A DNA stretch of 64,000 nucleotides from Montifringilla adamsi (Eukaryota > Chordata > Aves > Passeriformes > Passeridae). Shown here piece by piece: positions 50,310 through 64,000 of this stretch. Every line of letters starts with the position of its first letter. The stretch's first letter is position 1. Below the pieces are notes generated by a model. It saw only the letters and a program-made list of their open reading frames with translations. It was not told the origin of the DNA and did no database searches. The DNA lies in assembly GCA_017590115.1 (NCBI GenBank), contig JAGGNK010003335.1, positions 7,317,916 to 7,381,915 of the forward strand. Reading direction: 5' to 3'. Both the position numbers and the translations under genes were made by a program.

Positions 50310-50440
50310 AAAAGCTGCTTTGTTTTTTGTTTTTTTGTCGTTTTTTTGATTTATTTTTTGGTTTTTGGGAATTTTTTTTTGGGGAGGGGGGTTGGTAATT
50401 TTGGGGGTTTTTTTGGTTTTTGTTTTTGGTGGTTTTGTTC
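50310..50440. repeat. T/G-rich low-complexity tract
   Basis: The plus strand is almost wholly T and G for about 130 bp: long T runs separated by G, GG and longer G runs (GGGGAGGGGGG near 50380-50391 and GGGGG at about 50403-50407). The minus strand gives a Lys/Asn/Gln/Pro-rich open frame that is a composition artefact. Confidence 0.9.
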
Positions 50441-50576
50441 TGATGAGTTTTACAGCTTGTCAGAAGGAGGGAGAGAATTAATGCCAGGGATGCACGTTTT
50501 CCACCGGACATTCCCATAAATGTGCTGACCATGAGGATGCTCACCCTGTGTAGCTTCAGCTCAGCACCACAGGAAC

Positions 50577-50611
50577 TTCTCTAACAACCACAGCACCTTC
50601 TCTAACAACCA
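50577..50611 (+). repeat. Short direct repeat pair
   Basis: CTTCTCTAACAACCA occurs at 50577-50591 and again at 50597-50611, a 20-bp step. Confidence 0.85.
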
Positions 50612-53600
50612 TTAGAATGGAGCCTTTGTGTTCTCTGGTGGCTGAAATTTAACCTGTTGTTCAGGCAATTCATTCATGTACAGCCAGGCTGGTAAATGGT
50701 AGGCTTGGAAGAGTGGCTGCCTCTGAAGTGAAATAATAATAAACCTCAGATTATTACAGTTTAATATTTTTTTTTCCTCCATTCATTGCTTCTGGCCTAC
50801 ATTTGGCTGGAAGGGTATGAGAAACTATCAAATTTTTTTATTTATCCCTAATTGTATGCTGATTATAGTAATAGCACAGTAAGTGCAAAGGGGGTTTTGG
50901 GTTATGCTGTTAAAAAATTATGTGAATGGAAATTCTGCCTGGAACTACTGGAATATTACCTAAGAGCACAAACGTTGGATGAAAATTTTCATGAATTTGG
51001 GGTTTGGTTAAAATGGGATGGAATAGGACTGTTTTGTCTGATGTTTAAATTGTGTGAGGCAAAAATGAATTTTAAAGTAACTTGCAAAAATAATGTTAAG
51101 AAAACACAAGAAGTACATTATAAATTCAGTGCATAATGTTCCTGCTAACTTGACTGTTGACTGAAGATGAATGGATCTCTACCAAAGCAATTTGTTAGAA
51201 TGGTTCCTAGAAAAATAAAATTAGATCATTTATGACCAAATAAACATGTCTGATAGCAGATGAACAGTATTAACATAGAATTATAGAGTAATATAATTAA
51301 CTGTATTTTTTTGCTGTATTTTTAAGTGCCTGTAGCCATTTGTAAGTCAAATTTGTTTGGGGTTTTTCTGCAGTTAATATGTTAAGTGCAGAATTTAGCT
51401 GATGCAGTAAAATGGACAAGCTGTTCTGTCTCACTGTGTGTATTTCAATGGGGCTGGAGGCAATTCAGGGATCTGTTCTCAACTAATTTCCAGAATTCAG
51501 TGGCAGCTCTTGAAAAGTGACTTAGCAGTCCAGTCTCATTCCTACAGATCATCATTACAGTCCCTCTTAAATCTTCCTCTGATGGAACTGAGAATGGAAG
51601 TTGCAGCTGAATAATTACAAGTCATTGTAAAAATACCTAGGAGGGGTATATATATATAAAGTGGCTTTTAAAAAGTAAAATCTTGTTAGAGCCCATCAGG
51701 AAAGCTGAAATAATTTGCATGTTTTTCCATAGAATGTGTCACATAACTTCTAAGCATAACTTCTAAAAGTGTATTTATGTTGGCTTGCAATTAAACTGGA
51801 AATGCTGATGTAGCTGCAGCCTGTGCTACATGCAAACCATAAAACAACCTTGGTGTGTGTTGTTCAAGGGGCAATTTAGAAAACTGCTAGTTGAGTATCA
51901 GCATATTGCTGCAAGCTCCATGGGATGTGGGCTGCTCCCAGAACAGGGCAGAACAATAAATCTGAGGATGCTTCAGAAATACAGAGAAGGCAGCAGCCTC
52001 TGGGCATCAGGAGTTACCATATCCAGAGTTAGGATTTCTGGTCTAACACTTGTAAGGGCCTTTCAGATTTCCCTCTCTTGCAACTCCACGATTTTCTTTG
52101 CCATACACCTTTTCACTCAGGAAATTGCCACATGAGCAATGAAACTGATTTCTTCTTTGTGTGCACATATACAAATAGACCAATGAAGGAAAGCAGGCTC
52201 CATGTCTTATATCCCTGTCTGTACCTAGATTTCTTATGGCAATGGGCAATTTCAAGGTATTTCGGTGTTACACTTGCAACTTCAGCTCCCAATGAAGTTA
52301 CGAGTTTTCCTACCTGAATTTCTTGCCTTCTCTTGAGTTGTACCTTTGATCTATGGTTTCACTGAGTTTCAGGAAGGAAAGGATCTCCCTGAGTCAGCAG
52401 CTGCAATTTTTTCCTAATGAGGGCACTGTGTCATTTACCCTTTTATACTTGAAAAACACTTTGTTTCTCTGAACCTTGACTTCATGCTGGCTTTCCTGGA
52501 GGAGCTGAGCCATGCCTCATTCTCTGTTATTCACAGCAGTGAGACCTTCTTACTTCCTTTTGACATAAACAAAAGTAAATTTAATTTGTGCATAAGTACC
52601 AGGCCAGGCAAAGTCTTCCTGGACATGTGTGGGAGTTTGGAGGCACAAGTGACTCTGCCATATGATGGATAATATGCTTTTTTTTTGAAGTAATTATTAA
52701 TTTTTCTTGAAAGTGATTTAACATGACTAGAAACTTTGTATAGGTATCAAAGTTGTATGCAGATTATGAAAGAACAAGTAAAATGATATGCAACATTAAA
52801 TAGTAAGGTGATAGTATTTGTTTTGGCTCATTCAAGTACTGTTAAGGATCTCCAAATAATTTTTGAAAACATGCTCATTTGCTGAATCCTCTGAGGGAAC
52901 AAAACTTCAAAGAGACCAAGCCATTTGAAATGTGTCAGGCACACTGATGTCTCTTTCTGCCAAAATTATTTGGCTTCATTTGCCTTTCTGAAATAGGGCT
53001 TCTGCCTCAGTGTCTTACGTAAGAGATGATTAATAGGATGAGGAGAATAAGGGGCTGAAAAAAAAATCAAAAATCATTTCCTTCCCTTGTGTCATTACAG
53101 GGTTAAAAAATTCCGAGACATCCTACAACTGTTAGAAACCATTTCAAAGAAAGCTTTTTGCCCTGCAAACAGCTCCATGAAAAGTAAGCATAAAAAGACA
53201 TTGCCATTTTAGCAGCATCTTTTGAACAATAAGTCTCTCTTCTTGTACATTAAAACCTCATCACTTTCCCTTATAGTCTGGGAATTCTCTGTCTTTGAGG
53301 TAAGGCTGAATCTGTGCTTTTTTGATCTATTTCATGTTTAAGGATATTAACATATATTCAGGATAATGAAAACCATTTCAAATGCACAGAGCATCTCTGT
53401 TGTCGTGAAAGGCTGATGTTAGCTTCCTGCTGAGGTCTGCAAAATCAGAGCCCTTGAATTTAACAGAGCTTGGAGACATCTTCTGGACTTAGATTGGGTT
53501 AGGAAGGTTCCTCCTTGCTGTGTTGGGCTGAAGTGTTTTTTGCTATTTTTTGGTTTTTTAGAGAGATGGGGTTTACTCAGACAAAATGCTTATTTATTTT

Positions 53601-53681
53601 TATTTGCTACACAGGGACTCAAAACATGATTCTGTGATATAAATTGTAAAGTTCTGGGGTCAAGGTCCTGTGCCACCTACA

Positions 53682-53699
53682 TATTTATTTATTTATTTT
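53682..53699. repeat. (TTTA)n microsatellite
   Basis: About four TTTA units in a row. Confidence 0.85.
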
Positions 53700-56600
53700 C
53701 AACTGCTGGAGTTTGCAATTTTCTTTCTCCGTGTCTGTTAGAGTTAAATAAAGAGTTTTGTGTTTAAATCTCTGAATATAACTTCATTTACAGACTGCTG
53801 GAAAAAATCCATGGTATACCATAGCTATGAAATCCCTTTTTTGAGCTTTGATAATTGATATACCTAGAAATCTTCTTATATGGTAAGGACCTTTTGTTTC
53901 AGTAAAGTTTCAATCAAATTTCCACCTTCTTCTGATCTTTTCAACCATTAAGTCTTCTTTTCCTTAATTTTTGGAACCAACTGGAATATACTCTTTTCTT
54001 TCTTTGTGGAAAGACTAAAACTTTTCTTTATCAGGTCCTCTCTGACTGTGAATACAAAGCTTTCTTCCAAGTGATCTGTCACACCAAAACATTCACATTT
54101 TTTTAAGAACAGCAGATGTCATCTCCAAGAAACGGCGTTTTATAAAAAATGTTACTTTCAATCAAAGTGTGTTTTTATAGAAAATTTTCAACTAGTCTAA
54201 CAATGCATCACCTCAAGCATGTCACTGATTACAGTTTGGATTTGAGGGGAAAGAGCTTACCCAAACTTTGAGGCAGCTTATTATATCCTTGCCATGTTTC
54301 CTGAGGACAGAATACATTTGACAACTGTTTGTCCTTATTAATTTAATCAAAAATTCCTTCCTAGGAAATTACCAGGGTAAAAACACTGACAAAAGCAACT
54401 AAGGCAAAAGTCTATTAGCTTTGTTTCTTCAGGGAAACATTTCATAGACAGAAGTTATGCTCTCAAGAGTGAGGAAAAATCATTACGAGGGGAATTTCAT
54501 TATTACTGAAAAGAATATAAGAGGTGTGTGCATGACGGAGAAGGATGGGATCACTCATTTGAAGCCTCTCAATGCACCAGTGACTTTAGCATTTCAGCAA
54601 AATGCCAAAAAAGATGCATGATCTGAACCCTGGTGTCTTTATTGCTGCAGCATATTATCCTGGCATATTCTGTACTAAGTGCCATTGAGCAGAGCCAACA
54701 TTTTGAAGGAGAATTCTTTCTCAATTTTTTTTTCCTCAACATTTTCTTACCACTTGGTTCATTCTTCCTCACCCTGATCTTGCTTTGAAGTTGTCATTCT
54801 TAGACCTCATCTTTTTCTTTCCTGTTTCTTTTATAGCCTTGTTAGCGTTAGTTAAGCAATGCTCATTGCCATTTAAGCAACTGAGGAAAAACTTTAAGAC
54901 TTGCATATGATTATCAGATTGTCTTAAAAGTGAAAATTCAGTACCATTCAGGCCTTGTTCCATTACTCTTAGGGAGTTTGTCTTGCTGTTATAGATAAAA
55001 TGATTTATGAAGAGAAATCAGGTGTGCATCATTCTCCCAATTTGCAAAAAGAGCTGCATATCACATTATGTAAGTCAGAGAAGTGTGAGAATATTAATAA
55101 CTCTGTCAGTCAACTTTATGTTTCATTTCAAGCCATGTTTTACTTCTAATCTTAAAACAGAGTAGTAATCCCCAGTTTTAAAATACTGTTGTTCTCCAAT
55201 CCATTCCAAAGTGCCTTTCACTGTATTATATTGCTAACTGTATTATTCCTGTTTTTTAAATCAGGAGAAACTGAAGCAAAAATAAAATTAACTGTCTGAG
55301 CCTTATTCAGCTTCCTCCCTGATGCCATTAGACTTTGCTCATGATTGTAGCTCTTTGTTTGAAAGTGTTTTTATTAAGATAGTAATCTTCTCTTGGACTC
55401 ACACCACAGTCATGGTCATCTTTCATTCTGTCCTTTCTGACTGCAGAGATGTGGGGCAAGTGGCTTTTGCTTCCCTACCACAAATGAGCCACAGGGCTCA
55501 TGAATATATTCAGGGAGCCTTATTCTACTCTGAAAGCAGCTTTAGCTTGAAATAATTCCAGGAGCCTTTCTGGCCTTGCCCTTGAATTGTGCAGGATTCT
55601 ATGGAGAAAGCTGGTGTTGTTGAGGTGAATAAACCTCTGTGGGAGCAAAGAAGACATTGACACCTGACATGAGTGTGCAGTGATGCTGATGGCAGCTGTG
55701 ACATCTGCCAGCTCTACAGGGTTTGGCACCAAAGAAAGGACTTTTTTTAAGGTGAAGATAAATTTTACCTCTTAGGAGGAGCTGAGGCTGGGATGGACTC
55801 TCACAGGGAATAATAGCTGGGTTAAGTATCTCAGATTTGATATCCTAATCACCACCCTACAGATTCAGACCCCAAAGAAAGCAAGTTCATCCTGCCACTG
55901 GTACTGTCCTCATGCATTTGTAATGGCTTGGTGCCCAGTCCAACTCCAGTGTGTGTGACTGGTAGAGGGAGCACAAGTAGTTGAAATATGTTCCATAAAC
56001 ATATACAATTTTGATTTCTCTCAGTCCATTGCACACTGTAGAAGCCGTGAAGATTTCCATGGAGAGATCTGGGGTGCTGTGGTCAGCCTATCACGATAAT
56101 TTGGGATGTAACTTTTTTTTTAAATGCCCCTTGTCAAAGGGAGGGAGGAGTGTCTTAGACATCCCCTCTCTGTCTTGCGAAGTTCTCATACAAGTCCTTT
56201 AGTTTTGTCCAAACCTAAAAGGCTGTTTCCATTGTGGAAGAGGAGACAGCGCTTTTGCACTGTGGGGATGTGATTAGTACAAGCACTTCTGCTCCTGGCT
56301 GCCATTTAATGGGAAAAGGAAAAGTAGGGGCCCCATCTTGCTCAAACCAAGGTCCTTGCGCATCACACTGACATCCACACCTTGGTTTCCTCGGGTTCGT
56401 GTACAGCCTCCAGGCAAAAAAGTCTCTATGGTCCTATGTGCTCTGAAAGGTTATGTCTAGAATGGTTATTATTTATTTCTGTTCTCTTTCCAGCTTTTAA
56501 CACCATGGTGTTTCTGCACATCTTGATTCCTGAAGTGCAACTGTTGATTATGTGCTCAAGTAAATGTGCCCAAGTTGCCAAGCATTCATTTAATAAGAAA

Positions 56601-57877
56601 TACTCAAGTACTGTATGAATGCTGATAAAAAAAAAAAACAAAAACAAAAAACAAATCCACAACTGCAGATCAGATATTTTCCTGATGTAAACTGATGTCA
56701 CTCAGAAAACGTATAATTCAGAATATTTCTGCTGGGAGTCAACATAGGGTGAGCTTAATAGCTGGAGGTTGGGAGACACAATTACATGGAACCACTAGAC
56801 ACTTTTGTAAAGGCACTTTTAAAACACTCTCCAGTTGAATTTGAAGGATGTTTGTGGCAAATCTTTTGAAAGGGTCATTGACTGTACAAGGATGAAAGTT
56901 GTGGGCAATCAAGTTCTGTAATTTGTTTCTGCCTACTGAAGAAAAAAGGCATATGCTTCTACAGAAGTTTTTGAGTTCTCATAATTTTGATTTTTATTTA
57001 ACATACAAAATTTAAAGGAATAATTTTATTTTGGAATAAACACACATGAAAATGTGACAGGAGACTTTGGCATAAAATAAATTACCAAGAATGCACACTT
57101 CTGCTTGTGAAGTACATGGCTCTGTTTAGAACCCGAGATTCAGTGTTCATTATAAACCAATGATTTTACTTTACTGTATTTGATGGAATATTTATACTTT
57201 TAGAGAGACATTCATAGGTGATGAGAAAGAACGTGTTCTCTCAGATTATTAGGCTGAAGATGGGTTAAAAAACAAGTCTGGGGTGAAGGGGGAGCAAATA
57301 ACTTGCTTAGCAAGTTGTTGCCAAGCTGTGACCTACACAGCTGTTTGTTTGAGAACTTTTGCCCATACTCTAATTTCAGAGATGGTAAATGTGAAGCAAT
57401 TAGCACTGATTCATGCTTGTAAGTGCTACTTGAGAGTTCAGTTGAGGAACTGTGCCTTTGTATGATTTTGTGTAAGTGGTGCTTCAGCATATTTAATAAG
57501 GTCAGTTATAATGCATGTTTGAAAACTGCATAAATGCAATCAGGAAAACATTTCTGATTGCATGAATAATAGTTGTTGCATATGCTTAAAATGCGGTAAA
57601 TTATAATGGGATATAAATTGAGCTCTAGAGACATTTTTACATTAATAAACTTAAAATCTCATGTATTTTGACTAAGTGTTCTGATTAAGCAGACATTTGA
57701 AGAGAGTGAGGAGGGAATACCCCGTTGCTGAAGAAAAGGCAGTTGCAGATGTCACAGAACAGATTTCTAACCTGAGCTGATGACACAGACTAGGATGGAT
57801 GGGTTTTGTGCAGCTAAAATGTAGGTTGTGCTTAGATAAACTATTTTATGAAGAGGTTTTAAATCAAAGTACAATAG

Positions 57878-58125
57878 GGCTGGCAAGACCTTTAAGTTAT
57901 TTGGCTGACCCTTTTGCTCCAATACCTGTGCTTTTCCCAGCAAATATTTATTGAGTCTGTTAAAACACTAAATATTCCTACTGTCTGTTGTTCCACAGCT
58001 TGCACATGAGCTTTGTTCCTCTTGATTTAAATAAGATTTTCGAGTCTCTAGTCAGAATATTTCTGCTGGAATTTGATGTGATTGTCTCTTGTCCTATTTA
58101 CAAGAATATAAAGAATAGATACTTT
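57878..58125 (-). mobile_element. Possible old CR1-like fragment
   Basis: A loose match in order to the complement of the CR1 3' region: GGGCTGGCAAGACC, then GTTGTTCCACAGCTT, then GTCAGAATATTTCTGCTGG, then GATTGTCTCTTGTCCTATTT. Divergence is high and the boundaries are uncertain. Confidence 0.35.
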
Positions 58126-61100
58126 CCTCTGCATTAATCTTTTGGGGACTGTTTCTTATCTTGCCTGCAGACTGCATGTGTTAAAGGTTGAGAGGGCACA
58201 GTATCCAATTTTCTCCATTTCCAAAGTCACTGTGAGTTTCTCTCACTGCTGTTCCTTTAGTGCCTGTTTCAATGATACTGTTATATTCCCCAGCTTTCAC
58301 TCCTGGGGCAATTTCAAAGGGCCATTGAAGAATTCAGTGTCCATGAACAAGTTAGTATTTCTGGTTTCTGGTTCACTTAAATTTCCTTCCACTTAAAACT
58401 GCCTGTTAATTGTGTTCCCCATATCCTTTTGATGTGCAGATTAAATGGGAAATTTATGTAAAAACTGTTTTTAGGTGTTCTGCTGCATTAAAAAAAAATT
58501 GAAAAAAAGACAGTACTGAAGTGTCTTGAGTCTCAATGAATTTTGGGGAAAAAAGTCTGTAGGACTTGAAGGACCAGTGTGTTAGGGGAGAAGAATATAG
58601 GGATGAGGATGATGAATGTGGTTTCATAGACGGATGAGAGTTTAAGGAACTCTGGAGAGCAATTGGCTTTGTGCTTAGCCTCTAAAGAGAGGAAAATTGC
58701 ATTGACTGAGACTGAAACTCCCTTGGGTTTCTCATTCAATTCCACCCTTGTACTCCCTGGGCCAATAAACAGATAAAGAAGAACTAATAAAAAAAAGAAT
58801 CAGGTTAAAGAGACAATCTGTAGCTGCTGGTGCAGCTGCAGTTAAATCCTTTCCCTGCATCACAGATTGCTCCCAAATAAAATCATTCACTCTAAGGCTA
58901 TTGAAAAGACAAAAGCTTCTGCTTTTTAATCGTTGCCTGCTGAAGGCTTTGACCTTTGGCTGTGCTGAGGCAGGAGGACTGTGAAGAAAAATGCAGATTG
59001 GAAACAAGTCTGCCTTCATTTTGAGGCGTGTTCCCTTCCTCAGTGCAGGAAGGAGCTGCCAGCAGGTTTCTCAGGGCCACTCAGGTGGCTCCAGGTCTCT
59101 TTACAATCACCACAGGTTACAGATGGTGTTGGCATTTCTTCAGGTGCTGGTTCTCTTCCTAAAGGCCTCCTCTGCCCTCTGTTAGCAGAACTGTACATTC
59201 CCTGCCTGCTCTGGAAAACATGAGGAGATATGAGTTAATTTCTGGTTGTTTGCATTTACCCAATTATGACTCTGACCCACTTTCTGCCCTTTCCTGAGTT
59301 AAAAATATACATTGTCTTAAGAAAAAAAAATCCCTGCAAACTGGCAGTTGTACACATATATCTGAGGGCAAATAAAGCTTTGTATTTTGCTTTTTTTTTT
59401 TTTTTAATTTTTACATTAAATTGCATGACTATAAACCTTTGCTTAGCTCACCGTATTTTCGCATCCTATGGTATGATGGCAAAGCAAAATGTAGCAGAAG
59501 AAAGTTAATTAAAATGGAAACTTTTAAGTTGGAACGAGTTTTGAGTCAGGCTTCTCAGTGTTGCAGTGTGTGTTTGGCACACCAGTTCCCTGGGGTACAT
59601 GCAGCTCACTTCATTCTGTGGACAGCTTAAATGTTATGAGGTCTGGCAGTTCTTTATTTTGCTGCTGATTAGATGACCTATGAGCAGTGTAGCATGTCAC
59701 CCTTGCATTGGAGGAGAATTGGCACTGCCCGCGGAGTTGGATTCATTGTTGGGATGTATGAATGTCTGCTTCCAAACACTTGACAGAGATAAATAAAGTG
59801 CAGGGTTTCTTAAAGAGAATCAATGGCAAGATGGCAGATGCTATTTTCTTTGTCTCTTTTTTTTTGGGGGGGTAGCGTGGGGGAAGTTGCATTTTCAAAG
59901 TAACAAACATCATAAAGGCTTGGGGACAGCTGACGTGGGATTCTGAGAATCGTGTTCATCCCGTGGGCCTGCTGTTATATATAAGTTGCACTTGCTAAAC
60001 AGTAGGAAGGTGTTTAGTTTGGGATTTTTTAATTTCCTGTTAGCATTTCAATGCAAGTTTGGGTGTGATATTACTCATGGGAAGGTTTGTTCTTATGCAA
60101 ATATGTCCTCAGATTGAAAACCCTCAGAGGAGGAAAAGAGAGACCCAGCACCTTCAACAAAATAGTCCTCAAAGCCCCTCTGAAAACCCAACTCACTTTT
60201 CAAACTCTGTTCCAGCTGTTCTGAATTTTTAAATCTACAAGACAGTCATGCTATTCAGTGCTTTTATAGAATAAAAAGAAAACCCCACCACTACCAAAAA
60301 TAGAAGCTATTGATATGTCAAAAAGTGTTAATGTAAAACCACCTTCCTGTACTTCATTTGGTCTGTTTTAATTCTTCTCACTTTTCCCCTACTCCCCCAC
60401 CATTTTCAAAGAGTTACAGGGTATGTGTCTATTCTTTGCAACTCAAGTCCTGATGTGGCTGAGAAAAAGAGATGGACAAGCACATCTTTCTGAAATGGAC
60501 CTAGTGGGCCAGTTTCCTATAGAGTTATGTGCTCACCTAATAATGAGAGTGTTCATTTTAAACACCATTTCCCCAACAAGTATTTCTTATATATATCTTA
60601 CTGAAGACTCCTGAGCGAGTTAAGTTTCTGTAACCTTCCTTTGAGACCAACTGGCTTGTGAGAGAATTTTTTCTGACTACAGTTCCAGAATCAATTCCTG
60701 AAAAAGCAGTCCTGTATTCTCCTGTTCTGTGGATTTTGAGGTCATTTAGTTCTTTCTGTGGTAATACTGAATGCCTATTAAATTGGAGTTCAAGGTAGCT
60801 AGATAGGAGGCAGGAGATAAAGGAAAAATGTGTTTTAAATGCTTGATCTACCCTGGCAAATTTTCTTGAAAAAGATCTGCAGAGGCATAACACATTCTGA
60901 TTGGTGGGTGTCTGTAGGAAGCAAATGGAAGGAAACCCTTTTCATCACTTGCAGATAAATTTAGCTACAACATAAAAACATACTGTGGGGGGTGAGAAGA
61001 GAGAATGTATGTTGAGAAGTTGAAAGGCGATTAGGGAAAAAAAATCATTCTAATCTAAAGAGTACAAAGGAAAGACAGTTTTGTGGTTTCCAACATTAGG

Positions 61101-64000
61101 TTACACATTTCATTTCTCTTATCAGTATGGCATGTAGGGAGTGTATTAAATAAAACATATCTTATTATGGATTTTAACTGTTAGGTAAGAAAAAGGATTA
61201 TTTTTCATATGGGTCAACATACAGAATTATTTCTGCTTTTGCTAACAGCTCAAATGTCTTCCATAAAAATTTTGCCATCAAAATTTGCTGCATATATAAA
61301 TAGAAAAGGCTTACATCAAAGATTGAATCCAAGTGATTAAATGGGAAATTTTCTTGCCTTTTTCTAATAATGGAAAAAGCTAGAGGCTTCAGAAAATGAG
61401 GGGGAAAATCAGGTTTTAATTCCTTTTATAAGTAACTGCCTTTCTAAACTTTATCTTAGTTTTTTACATTTTCTTCTTGAAAATCACAAGTTCATTTAAC
61501 CCAAAATATTCTCATGGGAAAGTTCTGTTTCCATGGCACTGTTATCAGAACAGGATGGGATTTCATCTCAAGCTGAGTTGAGGAAGGCAGGTGAGAGAGG
61601 AGCAGTGATTGGTATCAGCTCAGATATTTCATGTCTACCTGCAGTCCTTCCTCTGACTCATTAGGTAAAGGATTCAGGCTGTTTCACCAGAACCTTCTCA
61701 GTGGAAGTTCAAGTCTAGGCAGTTCCATGCTTTTTATTTTGTGTGTGTAAATGTACCCCTCTGCAGCCCACCAGGCTGTGGTGATGTTCCAGTCAAGATG
61801 TTTGTCTTCTGCACACCAGCAACTGCATCTGCTTCAGGGGAGAGAACAGGTGGGGCTGGAGGAGCAGAGCTGCCCAAGCAAACATTGCCACAGAAAGAAA
61901 CCTCTCTCAAGTTGTGCCCTAAATGCCAGATATATCTCTTCTTGAAAAGAACTGAACCCAACGCTGCTGCCAGTGCCATAATGAACTGCTTCCTAAATTT
62001 GGTCCCCTTTGTCTCAGAGCTTCTCGAAGGGAAAATGGCTCTCAGAGATGGACTGATGAATTTTCACCTGTGTTTAAATGTGTTCTTCCTCTAGCCATTT
62101 TATTCTAGTGAATTTTTATGTGAGTACAGAAATACTTAATGTGAATATAGAAATATGTTTTTTTCTCTTCTCATTTTGTCAAAGTCCTATTTAATGTGGG
62201 CTTTTGTTGGAAATAGAAACTATTTCGTTATTAACTAGAAATGTCAAAGGAAGAAAATCACAGTGTTGAAAAAAACCAGTTCAGCTTGGGACCTTTAGGA
62301 ATAAAAACAGGCTTTAAAGTACTGAAATGCTGTCACAAGGTTTTGCAGCCATTTTTGCTCTACAGAAAATTCTTAATACCCTCCTCTTATCGCTTGCAAC
62401 AGTTTTTTCAGCTCCATTATGAAAGCTCGTGGAGGCCAAGGGATGAGTGATTTCGCAAGAAGGTCGTCCATCAAGTTGTTCTTCACTCTCTGTAATTAAG
62501 CTAAGAGCACAGTGGGAGGCTCATCTTCATACTCTGACCTTCCTGCAAGAAGGGAGGTTATGAAATAGCAAAGCAAAGTTTCTTTCCCAGTGTAATCAAA
62601 TCTCTGAGATGAGGTTTATGTACCTGCAGCTTCTTACCAGGACACAAGACAGAGCCCTGAACTGGCAGGCTCTTGTCCTTGTAATAGGATGAACGCATGA
62701 AAAGTCACCTTTTGGCACACAGATACATTTCAGTGACGTTTTTTATTTAGGATTTTGCTATCTCTCATTAGCAAAACCCATTAAATTGGGCAAGAAGGTT
62801 TCTCAAAGATGAAGTTGGGAGGTGACATGGGGAGCTTCAGATAATGGGACTAAACCCAGATTAGTAAAAGAACAACAAACAAGTAAAGAGCGTATTAATG
62901 AAGTGCATAGGCAAGACTGAGCAGGAGAAAATGGGTATACAACTAAGGCTGTCAAGAGTCAATAGAAACTGAGAAAGTAAACCCACATAGAAAATAACAA
63001 ATGGAAAGCTTTCTATAAACATCCAGCCAGTATGTGTGGAAAAAGCAATTCAAGAAACAAAGGCAGGTTATTAGATAAGACACAGTGGTGGCAGTGGGGA
63101 AGCAAGTGAAGCAGAAGAAATGCAGAGTAACAGATTTAGAATTTCAAGGTTAGATATAACTCCATAATTACAGTGTAGATGTGGTTGCTCTGACTAAGTT
63201 GGCTTCTGGTTTACCCATCTTCCATAGTGAATTAAATTCTACTTCTTAAACATTTTCACATCTAAGGGCATATTATATGGTCCTTCCTTGAATTGTGTGC
63301 AGTGAACCACGCAGTGCATTGTCCTTCAGGATTTTCAAAGTAATCAGAATCAAATCCTTATGACTAGAACCTAATGATTACAAGTTTCTGAAGGAGTAAA
63401 AAAGCAGATACTGCTGGGGTGGCAACCATATGACCCAGTGAATACAGGAGAAATCCTTTTCTCCCAGCAGAGAGGATGTTTGCTGGGCTGATGTATCTCC
63501 CTGTACACTGTGTTCTCTGGCTCTGTGTTTCAGCTGTGTCTGGGGTCCCTGACCTTCATCTTACTCATGCTGCAGTGATGTGCAGGAGTCTCGCTCTGCC
63601 TTGGTGTGTCTGCATTCTGAAATGTAGTTGTCTGATGTTTGACTCTTTTATGCTTTAGAGAGATGGAAATCTACTGCTAACAATTACCTTGTTAAGATTT
63701 AGGGATACAGAGCTGTGGAGGATTTTTGTACAAGGTTATGTTTTGTGAGGTTATAACACACTTTAATAGGTTGAAATTGTTTTAACCAGAGGCTGTAAAT
63801 ATTAGAGAGAATTACATACGCTGTAACTTTTGCAGGCTGTTAAACAAAATTATAGGAGGAAGAAGGTGTAGGAGAATGCCTCCATGGGAGATGCATATTC
63901 TTGGTAAACAGCCTAATGGGAGGACAGGACTGGGATGTGTGGGTTGTTTCCTCAGCTGTGGTGTTGGGCCTGCTGGGTGACCTTGTCAAAAGTGTTCCCA

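Larger units (their letters stand above)
13234..64000 (+). other. SPOCK1 large intron, runs off the window
   Basis: Starts with GTGAGTACTT directly after the first coding exon. Human SPOCK1 is known to span several hundred kilobases with very long early introns, so an intron of more than 50 kb fits. I looked for the continuation of the protein (in human beginning DDYFRNWNP) and for later Cys-rich exons and did not recognise any, although a short exon could be missed by eye. The sub-features inside it are listed separately. Confidence 0.8.
46031..64000. other. Intronic DNA, mostly featureless
   Basis: AT-rich sequence to the end of the window. It contains a T run (48105-48120), a CT-rich patch (49408-49437), a large T/G-rich tract (50310-50440), a TTTA repeat (53682-53699), a run of G after T (59866-59883) and one old CR1-like block. 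No coding exon was recognised. Confidence 0.5.

Noticed and set aside
57534..57563. 10-bp inverted repeat ATGCAATCAG / CTGATTGCAT
   Set aside because: The arms are short and in AT-rich DNA, so chance is a sufficient explanation.
59862..59885. Second possible G-quadruplex
   Set aside because: Only two G runs of useful length are present, so the usual four-run pattern is not met.
61741..62094. 117-codon plus-strand open frame with several Cys residues
   Set aside because: It starts at a GTG triplet. The Cys spacing does not match the testican follistatin-like or thyroglobulin domains, and I recognise no other family.
1..64000. tRNA, rRNA, CRISPR array, prophage, operon or other bacterial-type system
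   Set aside because: None seen. The composition, CR1 repeats and split SPOCK1 gene fit a vertebrate chromosome.

Overview
The window reads as vertebrate nuclear DNA, most likely from a bird. Repeats are sparse and AT-rich sequence dominates. The recognisable interspersed repeats are CR1-type LINE fragments, and a very GC-rich CpG-dense promoter carries an assembly gap, as is common in avian assemblies. Only one protein-coding gene can be supported: the 5' end of SPOCK1 (testican-1, a secreted/extracellular-matrix proteoglycan) on the + strand.

Layout. Positions 1 to about 11.8 kb are upstream non-coding DNA. They hold a near-identical tandem duplication (1893-2582) next to an AT microsatellite, an old CR1-like fragment (about 3505-3740), a purine-rich tract, and little else. 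A 25-bp tandem repeat (11776-11935) abuts a fairly well-preserved CR1 3' fragment in minus orientation (about 11936-12240). This leads directly into the CpG-dense SPOCK1 promoter/5' leader (about 12260-13075), which contains a 41-base run of N and a GACA-type microsatellite. A probable non-coding first exon ends at a GT donor at 12694. The first coding exon is 13066-13233: 56 codons, with the ATG immediately after an AG acceptor and a strong GTGAGT donor after it.

Everything from 13234 to the end (about 50.8 kb) is read as part of one very large SPOCK1 intron. No further SPOCK1 coding exon was recognised there. The intron holds a GC-rich minisatellite of about 48 bp per unit (22283-22831), three strong inverted repeats/hairpins (20053-20105, 27870-27954, 45988-46030), a G-quadruplex-type G tract (20315-20344), several T/G-rich or pyrimidine-rich low-complexity tracts, and a few old CR1-like traces. 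The many short open frames in the window look like chance frames or by-products of low-complexity DNA. No tRNA, rRNA, CRISPR, operon or other bacterial-type feature was seen.
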